Assembly (NCBI GenBank): GCA_016648135.1
Contig: JADDOH010004296.1
Span: 35,460 to 99,459 of the forward strand
Length of the DNA: 64,000 nt
Direction of reading: 5' to 3'
Source: Agrypnia vestita
Taxonomy: Eukaryota; Arthropoda; Insecta; Trichoptera; Phryganeidae
How positions within the stretch are numbered: position 1 is the first letter of the stretch; every line of letters starts with the position of its first letter. The position numbers were made by a program, and so were the translations under genes. Shown in pieces: positions 35,301 through 47,373 of the stretch. The notes under the pieces were generated by a model, which saw nothing but the letters and a program-made list of their open reading frames with translations, searched no databases and was not told where the DNA came from.

Positions 35301-36175
35301 GATTTATACAAATAATAATCAATATTTTTTTAAATATTTATTTAATTATTAAATGATTTTCCAAAACAAATTTGCGAATCTTTTGTAATAAAAGAAATAT
35401 TGACAAAACCTTATTAGAAAACTTTATTTTGCTCTCCTGTAAAGTTCGAAATAATCACTTATGCCCTTTAAGCTGAGGACGTATATATACGTTCATGTTA
35501 TGAACGATTTATAAAATAAACAAAAATAAATATGTATAACTGGACTCATCTACTGATGCTAATATCACTATTCTTATAATCTTTTCATAATATCTTCTCG
35601 TGACAGATTAATGGTACCTGACTTAACAAATATATATGAGGGATACAAAACCGAATGCCGCAATATCCAAAAAAAAAAGTTTTGAATGTAGTGACCGAGA
35701 ATTAACAATTAAGAAATCTGAATTTGTGATTTTATATGAAATATAGCTCGATCTTTTCCAAAATCATGTTTCCAAATCACTTTTAAAAGCAAATGCAGCA
35801 ATGTCCACTTCAAACACTCAACCCCCAACCCTTCTAGGATGTTTCACGTAACAAAACGGCCGCTCCATACTAAAGTAAGAGTTTATGTCGATTTTAGACA
35901 GAAAATCATAGCAAATACAGTAACATCTAATTATATAAATAGCAAAAGCAGTATTGTCTACTATTTCTTAGCAAACACAGCGATATCCTTATGTAAAAGT
36001 TAAATATTTATTTATACACGTATACATATAGAAGAAAAACTGAGGTGGCAAAAATGACCCAACACATTCCCAGAGAAATTTCGAATGGATTTCAATAAAA
36101 ATCAATAAATATGAATTACGTTCCCACTAGTTCTTTTTCCGTCTGTCTGTCTCCGTAACTTCGTGTATCGTCCGT
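35301..36175. other. mostly unassigned; MITE-related segment 35638-35830
   Basis: 35638-35830 resembles the palindromic MITE at 21655. The remainder is AT-rich with no recognised feature. Confidence 0.4.
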
Positions 36176-36358
36176 AAATTCGTTCGAATTCATGGCCACA
36201 AAAAAGGCCAGAGATGGGACTTGAAGCCCGGACCACCAAACCCGAACCGGCTGATTAACGCATGTTGCTCTCCATAGATCGCCAAAAAGATGCTATAAAT
36301 ATATACTACGGCTTAGCAAAGACACGAATCAATGTTCCGTCATTATTGACCGGTTACA
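36176..36358 (-). mobile_element. tRNA-derived SINE (family A), copy 2
   Basis: About 180 bases match 20925-21118 in the same orientation, sharing TTCGTTCGAATTCA and GAACCGGC, and AAAAAGAT..TATAAATATA. It ends with CGGTTACAG. The box B is more decayed than in copy 1. Confidence 0.65.
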
Positions 36359-36429
36359 GCCAGTATTATTATAATTATTTATCTTAGTTATTTACTTCCA
36401 CACGTAATGCTATGTGGGCTAATATACAT

Positions 36430-37045
36430 TTCACTTAAACATATTACGTTCCATCTAGTCATTTAAAAGTTTTTACAATAAAATTTTGGCACTTCTGTTT
36501 CAACCTCCTTATATATTCACCGTGTTTTGAATTTCCTTTGGCAGGCTATCGAAGATTTTTAGACCTTTGTACATCATACAATTTTGTGAGGTGTTTTTCT
36601 TTTCTTCGGTAGTCTTATGTTGTCGCTTCCTTTTTTATTGAAAAAATTAAAATCCTTACTCAGCTTCATCCTGTCATCAAAGTATTTGGGTACTAATCCG
36701 TGTTTAATTTTAAATATTTGCACAAATACATTATACTTTATTCTTTGATTTACTGTTTTGTAGTCCTAGGGCATTCAATATTTTTGTTATTTTGGTTCTC
36801 CTACTACACTTCAGTATTATGCGCTATGTTTTGTACTATTTGAAGTTTCTTAAGTATTCCTTCGTTGCTTATAAATTATATACTGGAACAATAATCTATG
36901 TGCGGGAGAATCATAGTACGTTGTCTACGTTTTCTTATATCTCATTTTCTAGTTTCACATTATATTGTGTATTTCAAATGTCAACCGACATAGAACCTAC
37001 CTCATTTTTAAATAATTGTAATGTCCCTCTCAGAGGTGGGTAATT
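36430..37045 (-). pseudogene. LINE reverse transcriptase C-terminal region, frameshifted
   Basis: Read on the minus strand across several frames: RTMILPHIDYCSSI, then LKKLQIVQN, RIILKCSRRTKITKILNALG, DDRMKLS-like text and CMMYKGLKIFDSLPKEIQNT. The order (P.IDYC, LQ..QN.A.R.I, M...L..LP.EI) is the thumb and C-terminal end of CR1/L2-type LINE ORF2. Multiple frameshifts and stops show it is dead. An 83-codon plus-strand frame here is only a shadow. Confidence 0.75.
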
Positions 37046-37829
37046 TTCTAAATAAAACCAAGTACGCGACGTAAAAGTGTTCGTTTCTTCCCTGTCGCCG
37101 TCATAATTCTTTGTCCTTTTATTTTCCACGAGTCATTGTAATCCCTCGCTCCGCGTTATCCTTTCCTCCCTCTGTCCTTTGATGTGTCCTTTTGAATTAC
37201 TGAAGCACAAACTCAAAAGCCTACCTAAGTTATTCATATTTATTATTTACAAAATTATTCCCACTCTTAAATAGCGCCAACCATCTCTAAAATCGTCTTT
37301 TGATATAAGTATAGCAAAGTATGTTTAGTCATTTGTAACTAACTCAAATTTAACAGTATTAGAACAATCAAGATTTGATGCTGGCTTGATTCAAAATCTA
37401 CAAATAGAAATCTAACCATGATCCAAAATCTCCTAACAGAACGTTAAATTTATCAATAGATAATGTCTTTATAGCTAAACAATTCAGATAAGTAGGTATT
37501 TACTATTTATTTATTTTTAATAAAAGATTCATTTGAAAATTTACAAAAATACATGGTTTTTTTTAATAGTGAATACATTTACGGTGAATATAGAATGTTA
37601 TTAGCATCGACGCATTCATTTTGAGAGATGACTCCACATTGTCCATAATATATTATCTCACGTAATGTGGCTGTGGGAGGCAAATAAAAACACTAAAATA
37701 AATTAAACTCCACTTTTAAAAATAAAAATTAGAAGTATCATTACCAGTTGTGAAATCTATGTATACAAGTTGTAAATGAGAAAAAAATTAGACAGATGTC
37801 TCTAGCAGAGACCAGTGCAATATATGAAA
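37046..37829. other. unassigned AT-rich DNA
   Basis: No recognisable feature. Confidence 0.4.
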
Positions 37830-38010
37830 TGTTCTTGATTCGCAAACAAACTTTTTAAAAATTTGATAATGTTTGGATGTTCTTACGATGTAATTGATGA
37901 ACGTTGCATTGTATAGAATGATCGCTTAAGCTAGCTCATACATATTGTATGCCCTGAGCCATCGTAAATAAATAAATAAATAGCTTCGTCTCTGTGAGAC
38001 TTTTATAATT
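37830..38010. repeat. dispersed repeat, family V (intact copy)
   Basis: It shares GATGAACGTTGCATTGTATA, GCTTAAGCTAGCTCAT, TATGCCCTGAGCCATCGTA and TAGCTTCGTCTCTGTGAGAC with copies at 44400-44640 and 62600-63880. It supplies the empty site for the insertion at 62858. Confidence 0.7.
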
Positions 38011-38089
38011 TATCCTTAAAAAATTAAACTTTAATTAATTTAGCGAAAAGTCAGTGGACACGAAATAAATTGTATTGAACACTGAGTAT

Positions 38090-38210
38090 TTTTGATGTTT
38101 ATAGCGTTAACTTTGTGGTTGGATATAATTATAAATTTTAATTAAATAACTTTGTATGAACCACTTAAATAATAACTCTACATCTACCGGCCACACCTTT
38201 AAAAGGGAAA
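38090..38210 (-). repeat. Penelope-like repeat, family B, minus copy
   Basis: The minus strand has CCGGTAGATG, AAGTGGTT.ATACAAAGTT and CCACAAAGTTAACGCTATAA, the 3' portion of the family-B terminal repeat. The hammerhead box is truncated. It faces the plus copy at 38330-38545. Confidence 0.6.
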
Positions 38211-38329
38211 ACGGCATCGAAATTCTACATGTAAATAATAGAGGCCTTATATTAGATAACTTAGAGATATTAGAAATAAAAAAGCCTCAACACTTAAGCC
38301 AACATTATTAATAATTAGATAAACTTCAT

Positions 38330-38545
38330 GAATAGCCCGCTTCTAGATATATTTCCCATTTTGGCGTCCACCCCTCAATTACCCCCACCATAGCGGTAGC
38401 CACGCCCCCATTCCGAATTGATTTGTTTACTAGAATAGGTAATGGATAGTCAGTTGTACGTCAGTCCTGATGAAGATACGGTGGTATCGAAACCGGTAGT
38501 CATTATTGAAGTGGTTTATACAAAGTTATTTAATTAAAATGTATT
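38330..38545 (+). repeat. Penelope-like repeat, family B, with hammerhead-like core
   Basis: It contains CCCCACC, GATTTGTTTACTAGAATAGG and GGATAGTCAG, then CTGATGA (38467-38473) and helix II GATAC/GTATC. GAAA (38489-38492) leads into the self-complementary ACCGGT (38492-38497). AAGTGGTTTATACAAAGTTA follows. Further copies are at 40990-41160 (minus) and 41165-41445 (plus). The stem I strands do not pair well here. Confidence 0.6.
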
Positions 38546-39100
38546 AATTACCACTGAGATTTTTCTCAATTAAATCTATATCCATCTAGTCTATTCCATC
38601 GTATCTCATTCCGTGAACACGACCCACAATCGATGATGATTTTCGATTTTCTGCAAGTCATCGTGTTTTAAAAATATCCGCCCACCGAGCACGGCTCGAA
38701 AGTGTATGAATAGCATTTCATACACTTTCCATAATGAGACTTTATAATAATTTAACAACCGAAAGTAAATTGTTCAATAACCAAACGCGAACTTTTCGCT
38801 TTAACAAAGTTTATCTCAAAGAGCCTAAAGATTAATCTAGAAAGTTTACTTTTCGCCAAACATTTATGTTACTGAGAATACTCAATTTGTAATCACCCCG
38901 AGAGGTTTCGGGCTAATTTTTGATAGATAATTTATTTTCCCTTCTGTTTCCTACAGACTAAACATGAATGTAATATATATATATATACATTATAAGTCTA
39001 CCGGATATAACAGATTGAAATGTAATCAAATATTTCAAAACTAAATGACTATTCGCTCAATGTTATTTATTGAATTGGCGTTAACTTTGTGGAATGACAT
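38546..39100. other. unassigned AT-rich DNA
   Basis: A 12-base inverted word (GTGTATGAA/TTCATACAC) lies near 38700. Otherwise nothing. Confidence 0.4.
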
Positions 39101-39106
39101 ATTATA

Positions 39107-39297
39107 ATTATATATAAATATATCACTTGTCTAAGACCACTTATGAGTTTAGGAATACACAACTAGTTTCGACAAGTACAGTTGTTGTCATCAACGGGTG
39201 ATAATATATATTGATGACGACAACTGTAGTTGTCGAAACTGGTCGTGTATTCCTAAACTCATAAGTGGTCTTAGACAAGTGATATATTTATATATAG
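39107..39297. repeat. inverted pair of Penelope-like ends, hammerhead-like cores on both strands
   Basis: Arms 39107-39193 and 39213-39297 are inverted copies (CACTTGTCTAAGACCACTTA and complement). The right arm has TTGATGA (39211-39217), helix II GACAAC/GTTGTC and GAAAC (39235-39239). The left arm carries the same on the minus strand (39194-39167), followed by ACTAGT. The first core base is T instead of C in both copies, which should reduce activity. Confidence 0.65.
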
Positions 39298-39469
39298 TTC
39301 GCTCAATGGATTGAGAGAGTAAAGTTGTTCATAATGTATGTATAGTATGTACGAACAAATAAATTCAAACCAGAAAACTCAAAATATCTATGTAAAGTTA
39401 GTTATTGAAGCAATCGGTTATTTTATACAAACCATAATGGATGTCTTGAGATTTGATTCAAGTACTTCT

Positions 39470-40250
39470 CCGGATACTTCTTCTTCTTTATTCTACCGAA
39501 CCATCTCTTCTCATCTCATCTTCTTCCCCTTGTCCTATTCTAGTCGGAGACCCAATTCATCGACAAAGCACCTCCATTCATCCCTGTCTCGCGCTGATTT
39601 TGCGGCCTCCGTACATTGTAATCCTATCCTTTCCTCACACAGTTCTTGGAGTTGCCTCGCCCAACTGTGTCTAGGGCGGCCTACTGGACGTCTATCCTCA
39701 GGAATCACACTCAATATTTACCTAGGAATTCGGTCATCAGACATTCTTAGTACGTACCCAAGCCACCTTTGTTGCGATTTTTCTATGAAGAGTAGCAGTG
39801 GTTCAATGTTTAGATCGTCTCGGATCATCGAGCTTCTTATTCGATCCCGTTTCGTAACCCCTGCCACTCCTCTCAAGTGCTTCATTTCGGCAGCTTGGAC
39901 TCTAGAGCGTGCTAGTTCACTTAGCATCCATATCTGGTGACCGTACGTGTACCGTTTTGAACACTGCCATCTTTATCTCGTTACTAAGCTCAGCTTTCCT
40001 TATCACTGAGCTGTAGAGAGGACGCAACATACCGCTTGCCGCACCTATCTTCGATCAATTTCTCCATCTTGCCGTTCATCGCTGGAGAATTCGACCCCAA
40101 TGTATTTGAATCTGTCAACCCCTCTCAGCTGAGTTCCATAACTGAACTGTAAAATTGTTATTCTTAACCGTATTCATCGAATTTATTTTGAGCATTCTTT
40201 TACACTTCTTCTCAAATGCGGACACACCATAAATGCGTTATCACTTATGG
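39470..40250 (-). pseudogene. LINE reverse transcriptase C-terminal half, broken
   Basis: On the minus strand, broken frames give FEYIGVEFSSDERQDGEIDR, then RKAELSNEIKMAVFKTVH. The open frame 39927-39718 has VQAAEMKHLRGVAGVTKRDR and QQRWLGYVLRMSDDRIPR. Downstream come PVGRPRHSWA-like text and EWRCFVDELG. This is the Y.GV..., MA.F......., MR.LR...G, RW.G...RM, GRPR series of a LINE ORF2. The closest type is the same broad group as at 9243, but a different family. The plus-strand 200-codon frame over it is a shadow. Confidence 0.75.
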
Positions 40251-40989
40251 TATGTCCATACAATAAATTATATCTATAGCTTTATATCATGGTGGTAAAA
40301 CATTTTTTCATACAGATAAAAATTGCACGATCAATTCTGCATTTGATTTTAACGGAGAAAGACCATTTTTCATTTATATTTTTTACTTATTTATTTATCT
40401 TGAACATAATACATGTTGGTTTGAAAAAGAGGCACTCATCTCATTAGGATGAACCTGTGCCGAGACGAGCGGCTTACAATATAAATATAACACAAAATAT
40501 TAAATAACTATAAAATTAACTAATTAATTGAAGATATAAATATAAAATATTGATAAAAAGGATAATATCTTAAAGTAAACATTACTGAATACAAAGTCAG
40601 TAGCGAAAGAAGAAAGAATATTTGTTTAAAAAATTATATATAGGTTTGTGTATATTAATTAAATAATGAAAAAATACAGTTTATTTATATTGCAACCCAG
40701 TTATACAATAGGTATTTAGTATTTCCTCCAATTTACTTCTGGAAATGTAGACTTTTATTGGCAAATTTAATTACATTTTGATGGAATTGTATCGCAAATA
40801 GATGTTAAATAATATATTATTTCCAATGCTCGAATATTTGATAAGTAAATTGAATCTTAATTATCTGAGTAGAATACTAAGAAATGTTCGTACACAGCTG
40901 AACATACATATTTGATTAAAAATTAAGGCAATTCTCCATCCACATAATACTGCGGAAGAAGTCTGTTATGCCCTGTAAAAATATAAGCT
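40251..40989. other. unassigned AT-rich DNA
   Basis: Nothing recognised. Confidence 0.4.
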
Positions 40990-41160
40990 CTTTCGTAATG
41001 TTTTTGATGTTTATAACGTGAACTTTGTGGTTGGACATAAGTATTATTTTAATTAAACAACTTTGTATTAACCACTTAACTAGTACGTCTATCGGTTTCG
41101 ACACCACTGTATCTTCATCAGGACGGACGCACACTAACTATCCATTACTCTTTCTAGCAA
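40990..41160 (-). repeat. Penelope-like repeat, family B, minus copy with hammerhead-like core
   Basis: On the minus strand CGTC then CTGATGA (41121-41115), helix II GATAC/GTGTC, GAAAC (41099-41095), CGATA and GACG. CGTC and GACG can form stem I. AAGTGGTTAATACAAAGTTG follows. It is head-to-head with the next copy. Confidence 0.65.
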
Positions 41161-41164
41161 ACAA

Positions 41165-41445
41165 ATCAATTTTTTAACGGGGCGTGGCTACGGCTACGGT
41201 GGGGGTAATTGATAAGTGGACGCCGAAAGGGGGAATAAGTCAAGTAACGTGGTATTCGTAAAATTTATCTGGTTATCAATTATATTGGCTTTACCGGTAG
41301 ACGTCAAAGATGGATTTGTTTGCTAAAATGGGTAACGGATAGTTAGTTTGCGTCCGTCCTGATGAAGATATAGTGGTGTCGAAAACGGTAGACGTAGAAT
41401 TTCTAGTTAAGTGGTTAATACAAAGTTGTTTGATTAAAATTAACT
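41165..41445 (+). repeat. Penelope-like repeat, family B, plus copy with hammerhead-like core
   Basis: It contains GGGGCGTGGC, GGTGGGGGTAATTGATAAGT and GATTTGTTTGCTAAAATGGG. CGTC (41355-41358), CTGATGA (41359-41365), a GATA..TGTC helix II, GAAA (41381-41384), and GACG (41391-41394) pairing with CGTC follow. All strands of a type I hammerhead can be drawn, with a minimal helix III. Confidence 0.65.
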
Positions 41446-41564
41446 TTAGTAATGCTTCACATTTTTTCTGGGTGTATAAATCATCGTTTCGAATTATGTT
41501 GTCGCGCGATAAAATCAAAACAAAAAGTTACTATATTTTTTTACGCGCTTGGCCCATAGTTATA

Positions 41565-42355
41565 CGAGGTGTGATCAAAAAATACGGTGAATAATGGCAT
41601 TACAAACATGAAATAAGTTAATGAAAAAATTGGATTTATCTCCTTCAAAGTACTCTCCTTAGCTGGCGATGGACTTATTGCAACGGTGGTTCCATGATTG
41701 GAAGCGTTTCTAAAAGTCTTATTTCGGAAAGGCCTTTAGCTGCTCTGTGGTGATCTTCTCAATGTCAGGAATGATGTCGAAAAATTTTCCATTCATCACG
41801 ATTTTTATTTTTGGGAAGACCCTTAAGTCACATGGTGCTAAATCCGAGGAGTAAGGCGGATGTGGATAGACAGGATTTTTTTTCGGCCAATGACTCGCGG
41901 ATCAAAAACAGTTTGCCAACGGAGCTCAATAGGCTAATGGCCCGATAGTTCGCGCAGTCCATTCGCGACCCTTTTCCTTTGTATAGAGGCATGATAACAG
42001 CTCTTCTCCAATCCTTAGGAGTGTAGCTGCCCTCTAAACATTGGTTGAAGAGTCTGTGAAGCCACGAGAGTATTACTGGACCACCACCCTTAATGTACTC
42101 GGCAGCAACATGCACGCATGCATTAACACCCGATAGAAAATGAAACAGCATACAATGACGTAAATGTTCTTCAGTTAGTTGATTGTCCACCATTTTACAA
42201 CAGAGTAATAAAAAAAATTAAATTTAACTGTCATAAATCGCAAGACCACGGATTATAATACTGCGTATAAAACGCGTCTTTACACGTTCACTTTACTGAG
42301 CTTGACCGAAGCAAACATTCCACACCAAAAATAATTGATTACTTATGGGTACACC
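41565..42355 (-). mobile_element. chimera of two mariner families joined by a LINE RT segment
   Basis: From 42355 downward comes the family-1 mariner 5' end (terminal GGTGTACCCATAAGTAATCA) with an intact start. At about 42125 it switches to LINE reverse transcriptase sequence, and at about 41880 to the 3' part of a different mariner. That part reads HPPYSSDLAPCDL and ends with the terminus CGAGGTGTGATCAAAAAATA next to TA at 41563. TA flanks both outer ends, as if the composite were one element. Confidence 0.7.
41828..42193 (-). pseudogene. 121-residue mariner::LINE-RT fusion frame
   Basis: The open frame begins VDNQLTEEHLRHCMLFHFLS (mariner N-terminus, first helices), then VILSWLHRLFNQCLEG, PKDWRRAVIMPLYKGKG and CANYRAISLLSSVGKLF. 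The latter is the classical N-terminal RT stretch (P..WR.A...PL.KGKG...NYR.ISLL...GK.F) of LINEs. The remaining residues are mariner DNA read out of frame. The RT lacks its catalytic YADD region, and the mariner part lacks DD34D. Confidence 0.75.
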
Positions 42356-42829
42356 TATTATACTTCCCTCCATGTAACATTTTTGTTGCCATGTTTTGTA
42401 TTTTACTTTTTCTTTGCTCGTCCCCGGTAGAAACTTTCCAATCCAGCTCCGGGCAATCTCGTGGCCTTAATCTCTGACCGGCCGAACTTTTTTTTTGTGT
42501 TATTCCCAACTTTGTATCAGAGTTTACCACTTGTTAACCGCCCGAGTGAGTCCTCGAGAACGATGGAGAGATGTAACAAGTTGCTAATAGTTTTACAAGT
42601 TCTCAGGACCAACGGCTTTTGGGAGGCGAAATAATTTACAATTGTCACAGTGATACTTTTTATTTTCGTTTGCTTGTAGCATGAAAAAGAAAGACTATTA
42701 TAACACACGTGTCATAATTTTAGTAATGTGAATTGAACGTAGTTATGCAGAAAAGGGCCAGGCCACAATTCTGGTAAAAATGAGCTATTAATCAACATCT
42801 AATACAAACAGGTAAACTTAAGTAAATCG

Positions 42830-43240
42830 CGTCCACAAAACTAATTTCGGTGATCGTGCTTTCGCGGTGGCTGGAACAAAGTTATGGAATAAACTACTTA
42901 ATAAACTGAGATAAACAGATAGCTTACCACAGTTCAAAAAACAACTTAAGACGCATTTATTTCGGCAATCCTATAAAAACCTGTAGAATCTGACCACAAC
43001 AACACTAATGCTAATTTTTTCCATTCCTAGTGTACACTCAGCGAAAACACCTAATTCTTTCAGGCACTCCCAACTATTATAGTATTAAACTTTAATTCCA
43101 TTTCTTGCATGCTACCTAATGAATAAGTAATAGTAAATAAGTATTTTAGCAGTAAGTTGTTTTGTAAGATAATTTTCGGTATAAAATACCCTTGAGGTGA
43201 GTATTAGCGAAAACGGCGCTATATAAATTATCCAAATATT
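42830..43240 (+). pseudogene. CR1/L2-type LINE 3' end
   Basis: The plus frame reads FGDRAFAVAGTKLWNKLLNK, a stop, then SLPQFKKQLKTHLFRQSYKN and a stop. FGDRAF..AG..LWN.L and FK..LKTHLF are the family C-terminal signature, as at 5684. The 3' UTR ends GCGAAAACGGCGCTATATAA. Confidence 0.8.
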
Positions 43241-44055
43241 ATTATAATTAAGATCAGTCTATGTTCTACTAAAACCAGTCAAGCCATTTTAATACAAAAA
43301 TTCACAGTTATCGCCTTTCGAAATATTTATTGATCGCGTAGACAAAATTTTAAAATGTGCACAAAGCGCCCACGCGACTTAAACACTTTTAATATGACTA
43401 TTCCTCAAAACACATTCACCAGAAAATAGCTACAAAATAGTTATTTAGTTATATATTTAGTATTATTATATAGTTCAAATGGTAATAATAATAATCCCAT
43501 ACAAATATAAATTTAATTACTCGATATTCATAACAGATAACTAACAGTAACTTTTTCTGCAGAATTCATATTTGACATAAGATCAGTCAGATGAAAAACC
43601 ATCCAAATTTCTAAAAATGTAAACTAAAATCCAATTAATAGTTATTAGAAATTGGCATTTATGTATTATTTATATTTTTTTGAAGAAAAGAACATTCTAG
43701 GTTTTGTGTACATTTGATTATTCCATTTTTAGACGAAAGTGATTTTATTTCAGTTTGAGTTTTTTGTGGCTTGCTGCTTTCTGCATAACTACATTCAATT
43801 GAAGATATTTTCTCTGTATTTCGTTGGAAAATTAATTAATTTAGTTATTCATTCAAAAGATTCTTATGCCCGTATTCACAAATGAGATTTTTATTAGATT
43901 TTCGACTAGAGACAGTCTCTAAGCGAATAAGCCTTTGGTGTATCGTTTGTAAAATGAAGCTATTATAATTTGGCATTTAAATGCATACTAGTTACCACAA
44001 TCAAACAGCTTCATAAATTATATAATACTTAAAAATAATTTCCCACATCAAAATA
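43241..44055. other. unassigned AT-rich DNA
   Basis: Nothing recognised. Confidence 0.4.
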
Positions 44056-44735
44056 TAGCTTCGTCACTATGATACATCTATAATAAATATATCTTGATTA
44101 ATGGTGTCCCCCTGAGGATAAAATCCAGTATCGTGTTCTTGAAATATTTGGACATACTTAAAATATTCTGAATATAAAAAACTGGTCTAAAAAGGAGTAA
44201 ACAATTTAAATAATTATCAGGCATATTCTAATAGTGTAATGTTAATAATTTGGAAGAATCTCATATACACATATAAAGGATATTACTTTAAAAAAAACTC
44301 CAATAAAAATATACATAGATTATACCTCATTATCAATAGGTATTTTATTGGATCATGGGAATGAAAAAGCTTTGGTCTGCAGGTGGCTGTAATAAAAATA
44401 CAACTCATATACGAAACAAGTTGTGAAGGATAAACATATATACAACTTCCAAACTTCCAAAAATTTGATAGATGTGATAGTCAAATCATGGGTGGAAATG
44501 TGAACGTTACATTGTGTAAAGTGATCACTTAAGCCAGCCGTTTTCATAGGTCGTAAGCCCTGTGAACATCCAAAAAGACTTCCATACCTACTTTCCCACA
44601 TAAAAATATAACTTCGTCTCTATGAAACATCTATAATACATCTTGATTAATGATATCTCCCTTGGGATAAAATCCAGTATTGTGTTCTAGAAAAATTTGG
44701 ACACACTCAAAATATTCTGAATACATAATATTATA
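44056..44735. repeat. family-V repeat with two direct subrepeats
   Basis: 44060-44180 and 44615-44735 are about 120-base direct repeats (CTTGATTAATG.T.TC.CC, GGATAAAATCCAGTAT.GTG, TTTGGACA.AC). Between them, 44400-44600 carries the family-V core also seen at 37830 and 62760. The direct repeats could be the ends of one element that has V sequence inside. Confidence 0.6.
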
Positions 44736-45087
44736 AAATGCCATGCTATCCCATAGGGCAACTATACTAGTACACTCCTCGGCTGATATAGATGAGGACA
44801 CAATACATCTAATTTTTTTTCAAGCATAGATTAATTTGGTTTCATGATCTTAATTTTTTTTTAATATATCAATTTGTTGACCATTTAAGAATTCTGAAAT
44901 ATTCTGAATACTGAATTAGGTATATAAAGTATTCCTTATTTTTGTATCCATTTTATGCATCATATTTCTCTTATCGCGCTCCTCTTTAGTGATGTGTAGC
45001 ACTCTTTGAACTGCATTCCTACTTTGACACTGCTCTTCTGTTACATTTGATTCTTTTCGTCTGGCATTCCATGTAGTTCTCTAGTCA
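44736..45087. other. unassigned AT-rich DNA
   Basis: Nothing recognised. Confidence 0.4.
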
Positions 45088-45875
45088 TTTTTACTCCCTT
45101 TCTTTTAACTCGTATAGACGTACCACTATAACTTGGCGTGCGAGGGAGGGCGTCTCTATCGCGTAACAGAAGTTGTCAGGGTGTAAATTCATTACACAAT
45201 ACATAATGTACAGAATGTCCGGTGACCGGTGTGGTGGGTCCCCTTCATTGACCGGTGTCGTATTAAATACAGAAATGTGGTCGGGCAGCACTAAAGAAAC
45301 CATGCAGTAATGGCGGCCGTTCTATCTGTCAAACTATCAGACGGTAATATCGGTCCATTATTCGCTTTTTCAGTTTCGCAAAACTTTAATACTTCATTGG
45401 CAATTGTTCTTGCACCATCCCGGACTGTTTAGAATTTTTTGGACATAATAATTCAGTGTATATTGGTAATCAAGATGTCACAGCTCCCGACCAGATACAA
45501 AATTGAACTAAATAACAGTGCGAGGGTTTACCGCCGGGTGCGGGCGGGGCGGGTTTTAGTTCCAAATTCGCCGCACGCCAAGTTACGTTGGGCAAGCAAT
45601 AGTGCCTGCGGTTTGCTGTCTGCCGGAAAAACTTTGGATCGATTTTTAACCCTTTTGCATAATCCAATCGAGCTAAAACTTTGCAGGCAGACTCGTGGCG
45701 ACGATGAAAATGATTGAACAAATTTTTATTTAAATAAATTTAATAATTATAGCATCATTTTGGATTTTTCGAAATTTTCATGGTTTTTTCAAATTGTGCA
45801 GTAGGCACGAAACCTGATTCAATGAGAAAGGGAGTATGATTAAAACTTGGTTTATATGCGTTAGTTTTTTTGAAG
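45088..45875 (-). repeat. family-U repeat copy with extra internal sequence
   Basis: It starts TTTACTCCCTTTCTTTTAAC and ends GAGAAAGGGAGT...GCGTTAG like the 59931 copy. The region 45105-45600 is extra; its edges carry an inverted ATAACTTGGCGTGC / GCACGCCAAGTTA, so a further element is probably nested inside. The part 45600-45790 matches the 22.2-22.6 kb units. Confidence 0.65.
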
Positions 45876-47373
45876 TCTGCGACTTGCATTCATATTGAAG
45901 AAGTACTTTTTCATAAAAATAATCACACATTTTCACTAACATAATATGTTGAAAGTTTTAACCTCAACATTTTTGGTTAAACCTTTGACATACAGTACGT
46001 AGACTGCCAGTATAAAAAAAATAGCATTTAATGTGAAAAATCAATCAAAATAGCATAGCAAATAGGATTCAAAATGTTTGATAAGATGCCATAAAGTATG
46101 TAGAATAAAAGTACCTAATCTGAATGAATTTAAAAATAAATGTTACACAAATAGAGTAAGAGTTTTGTTGTATTGTAGATTACAAGATGTGCTTGTAAAT
46201 ATGTAAGTATATTAACTATAGAGGGTAGTAATAAATTTAGACTGTAGAATTGGAGTTGATATACAAATTGTAATTTTAACTTACTTAAGAAATTAAAATA
46301 TTTATATACATAATAATAATAAGCTTATTCCAGCGTAACAGGTTGTATGTGCAAGACCTTACCTGGTCCGTCATAAAAATTAAAAAAACTTAAATACACT
46401 TAAATACATAAAAAAATAGTACATAAAATTATTTCTGATATTTTCAGATTAGAATTTATCCGAATCATGCACAATGCCGTAATAAGATATATTAAATTAA
46501 AATTAAGATGTCGTCTAATAACTAATTTTCTTTTTGACTGTAGGTTTTCAGATATTCCCTGAAAACCTACAGAGATGCACTTGATAGTATGGGGAAATTA
46601 CTTCCAATGTGAAATGCCAGCCATGCAGATTTCTGTGTCGTAATATTATCTTATTAACTCAGATTCCGCTATACTTCACTCATAAGGTTTCACTATTAAA
46701 AATCTACTTTCACACAACTGCAAAATTAAAATATCAAACCCCTTATATATGTTTAAAAGTACCTACATACTTGGCTAAGTTGAGATAATTTTATAATTTC
46801 AGTACCTACCTTCTCTCAAGTCTAAGGTCTTAAAATTTATCTAAGTTACTGTTATTCTTAATAATTCATCTAAGGAAGAAAGGTGCATCAAAAGGAGGTC
46901 GAGAATACACAATATAAGGGCGCTTTAATTTTCTCTTTGATGTCCTTCTTTTCAAAATATCACAAAAAAGTTTTTTGCGTGTCGCACTTGTGTGTGTTAG
47001 TCAAAATATTTTTTTTTTAAAATAGATTGACAATTTTATGATATTTGATGAGAGGTCATCAAATATCATACATATTTATTAGAAATAAATTGATATTTCA
47101 GATTGTAAATAATTTTTGTATGGGATAATCTTGTTTAGTGTAACCATTCTTAATTCCCGACACAACCTTCTCACCCTGTGCACTCCCACTGACGTCATCC
47201 GACTCCTGTCGTTTCCCCATTCCCTATTCTTCATAAATTAGGAACAGAAGTGGTGGGCTTGACCGAACATAAAAGGGTACCAAGTAAGTACTAACTTTTT
47301 TGCATCCTTGAGAAAATACCCTTTTTAATTTGACAAATTGTATTTCTACCCGCATAAAATAATAGACTAAGGC
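45876..47373. other. AT-rich DNA with two short perfect hairpins
   Basis: CTGTAGGTTTTCAG at 46538-46551 pairs with 46559-46572 (7-base loop). TATGATATTTGATGA at 47037-47051 pairs with 47056-47070 (4-base loop). No gene recognised. Confidence 0.5.

Noticed and set aside
39338..39940. 200-codon plus-strand frame
   Set aside because: It is antisense to the LINE ORF2 relic at 39470-40250, which shows real family motifs.
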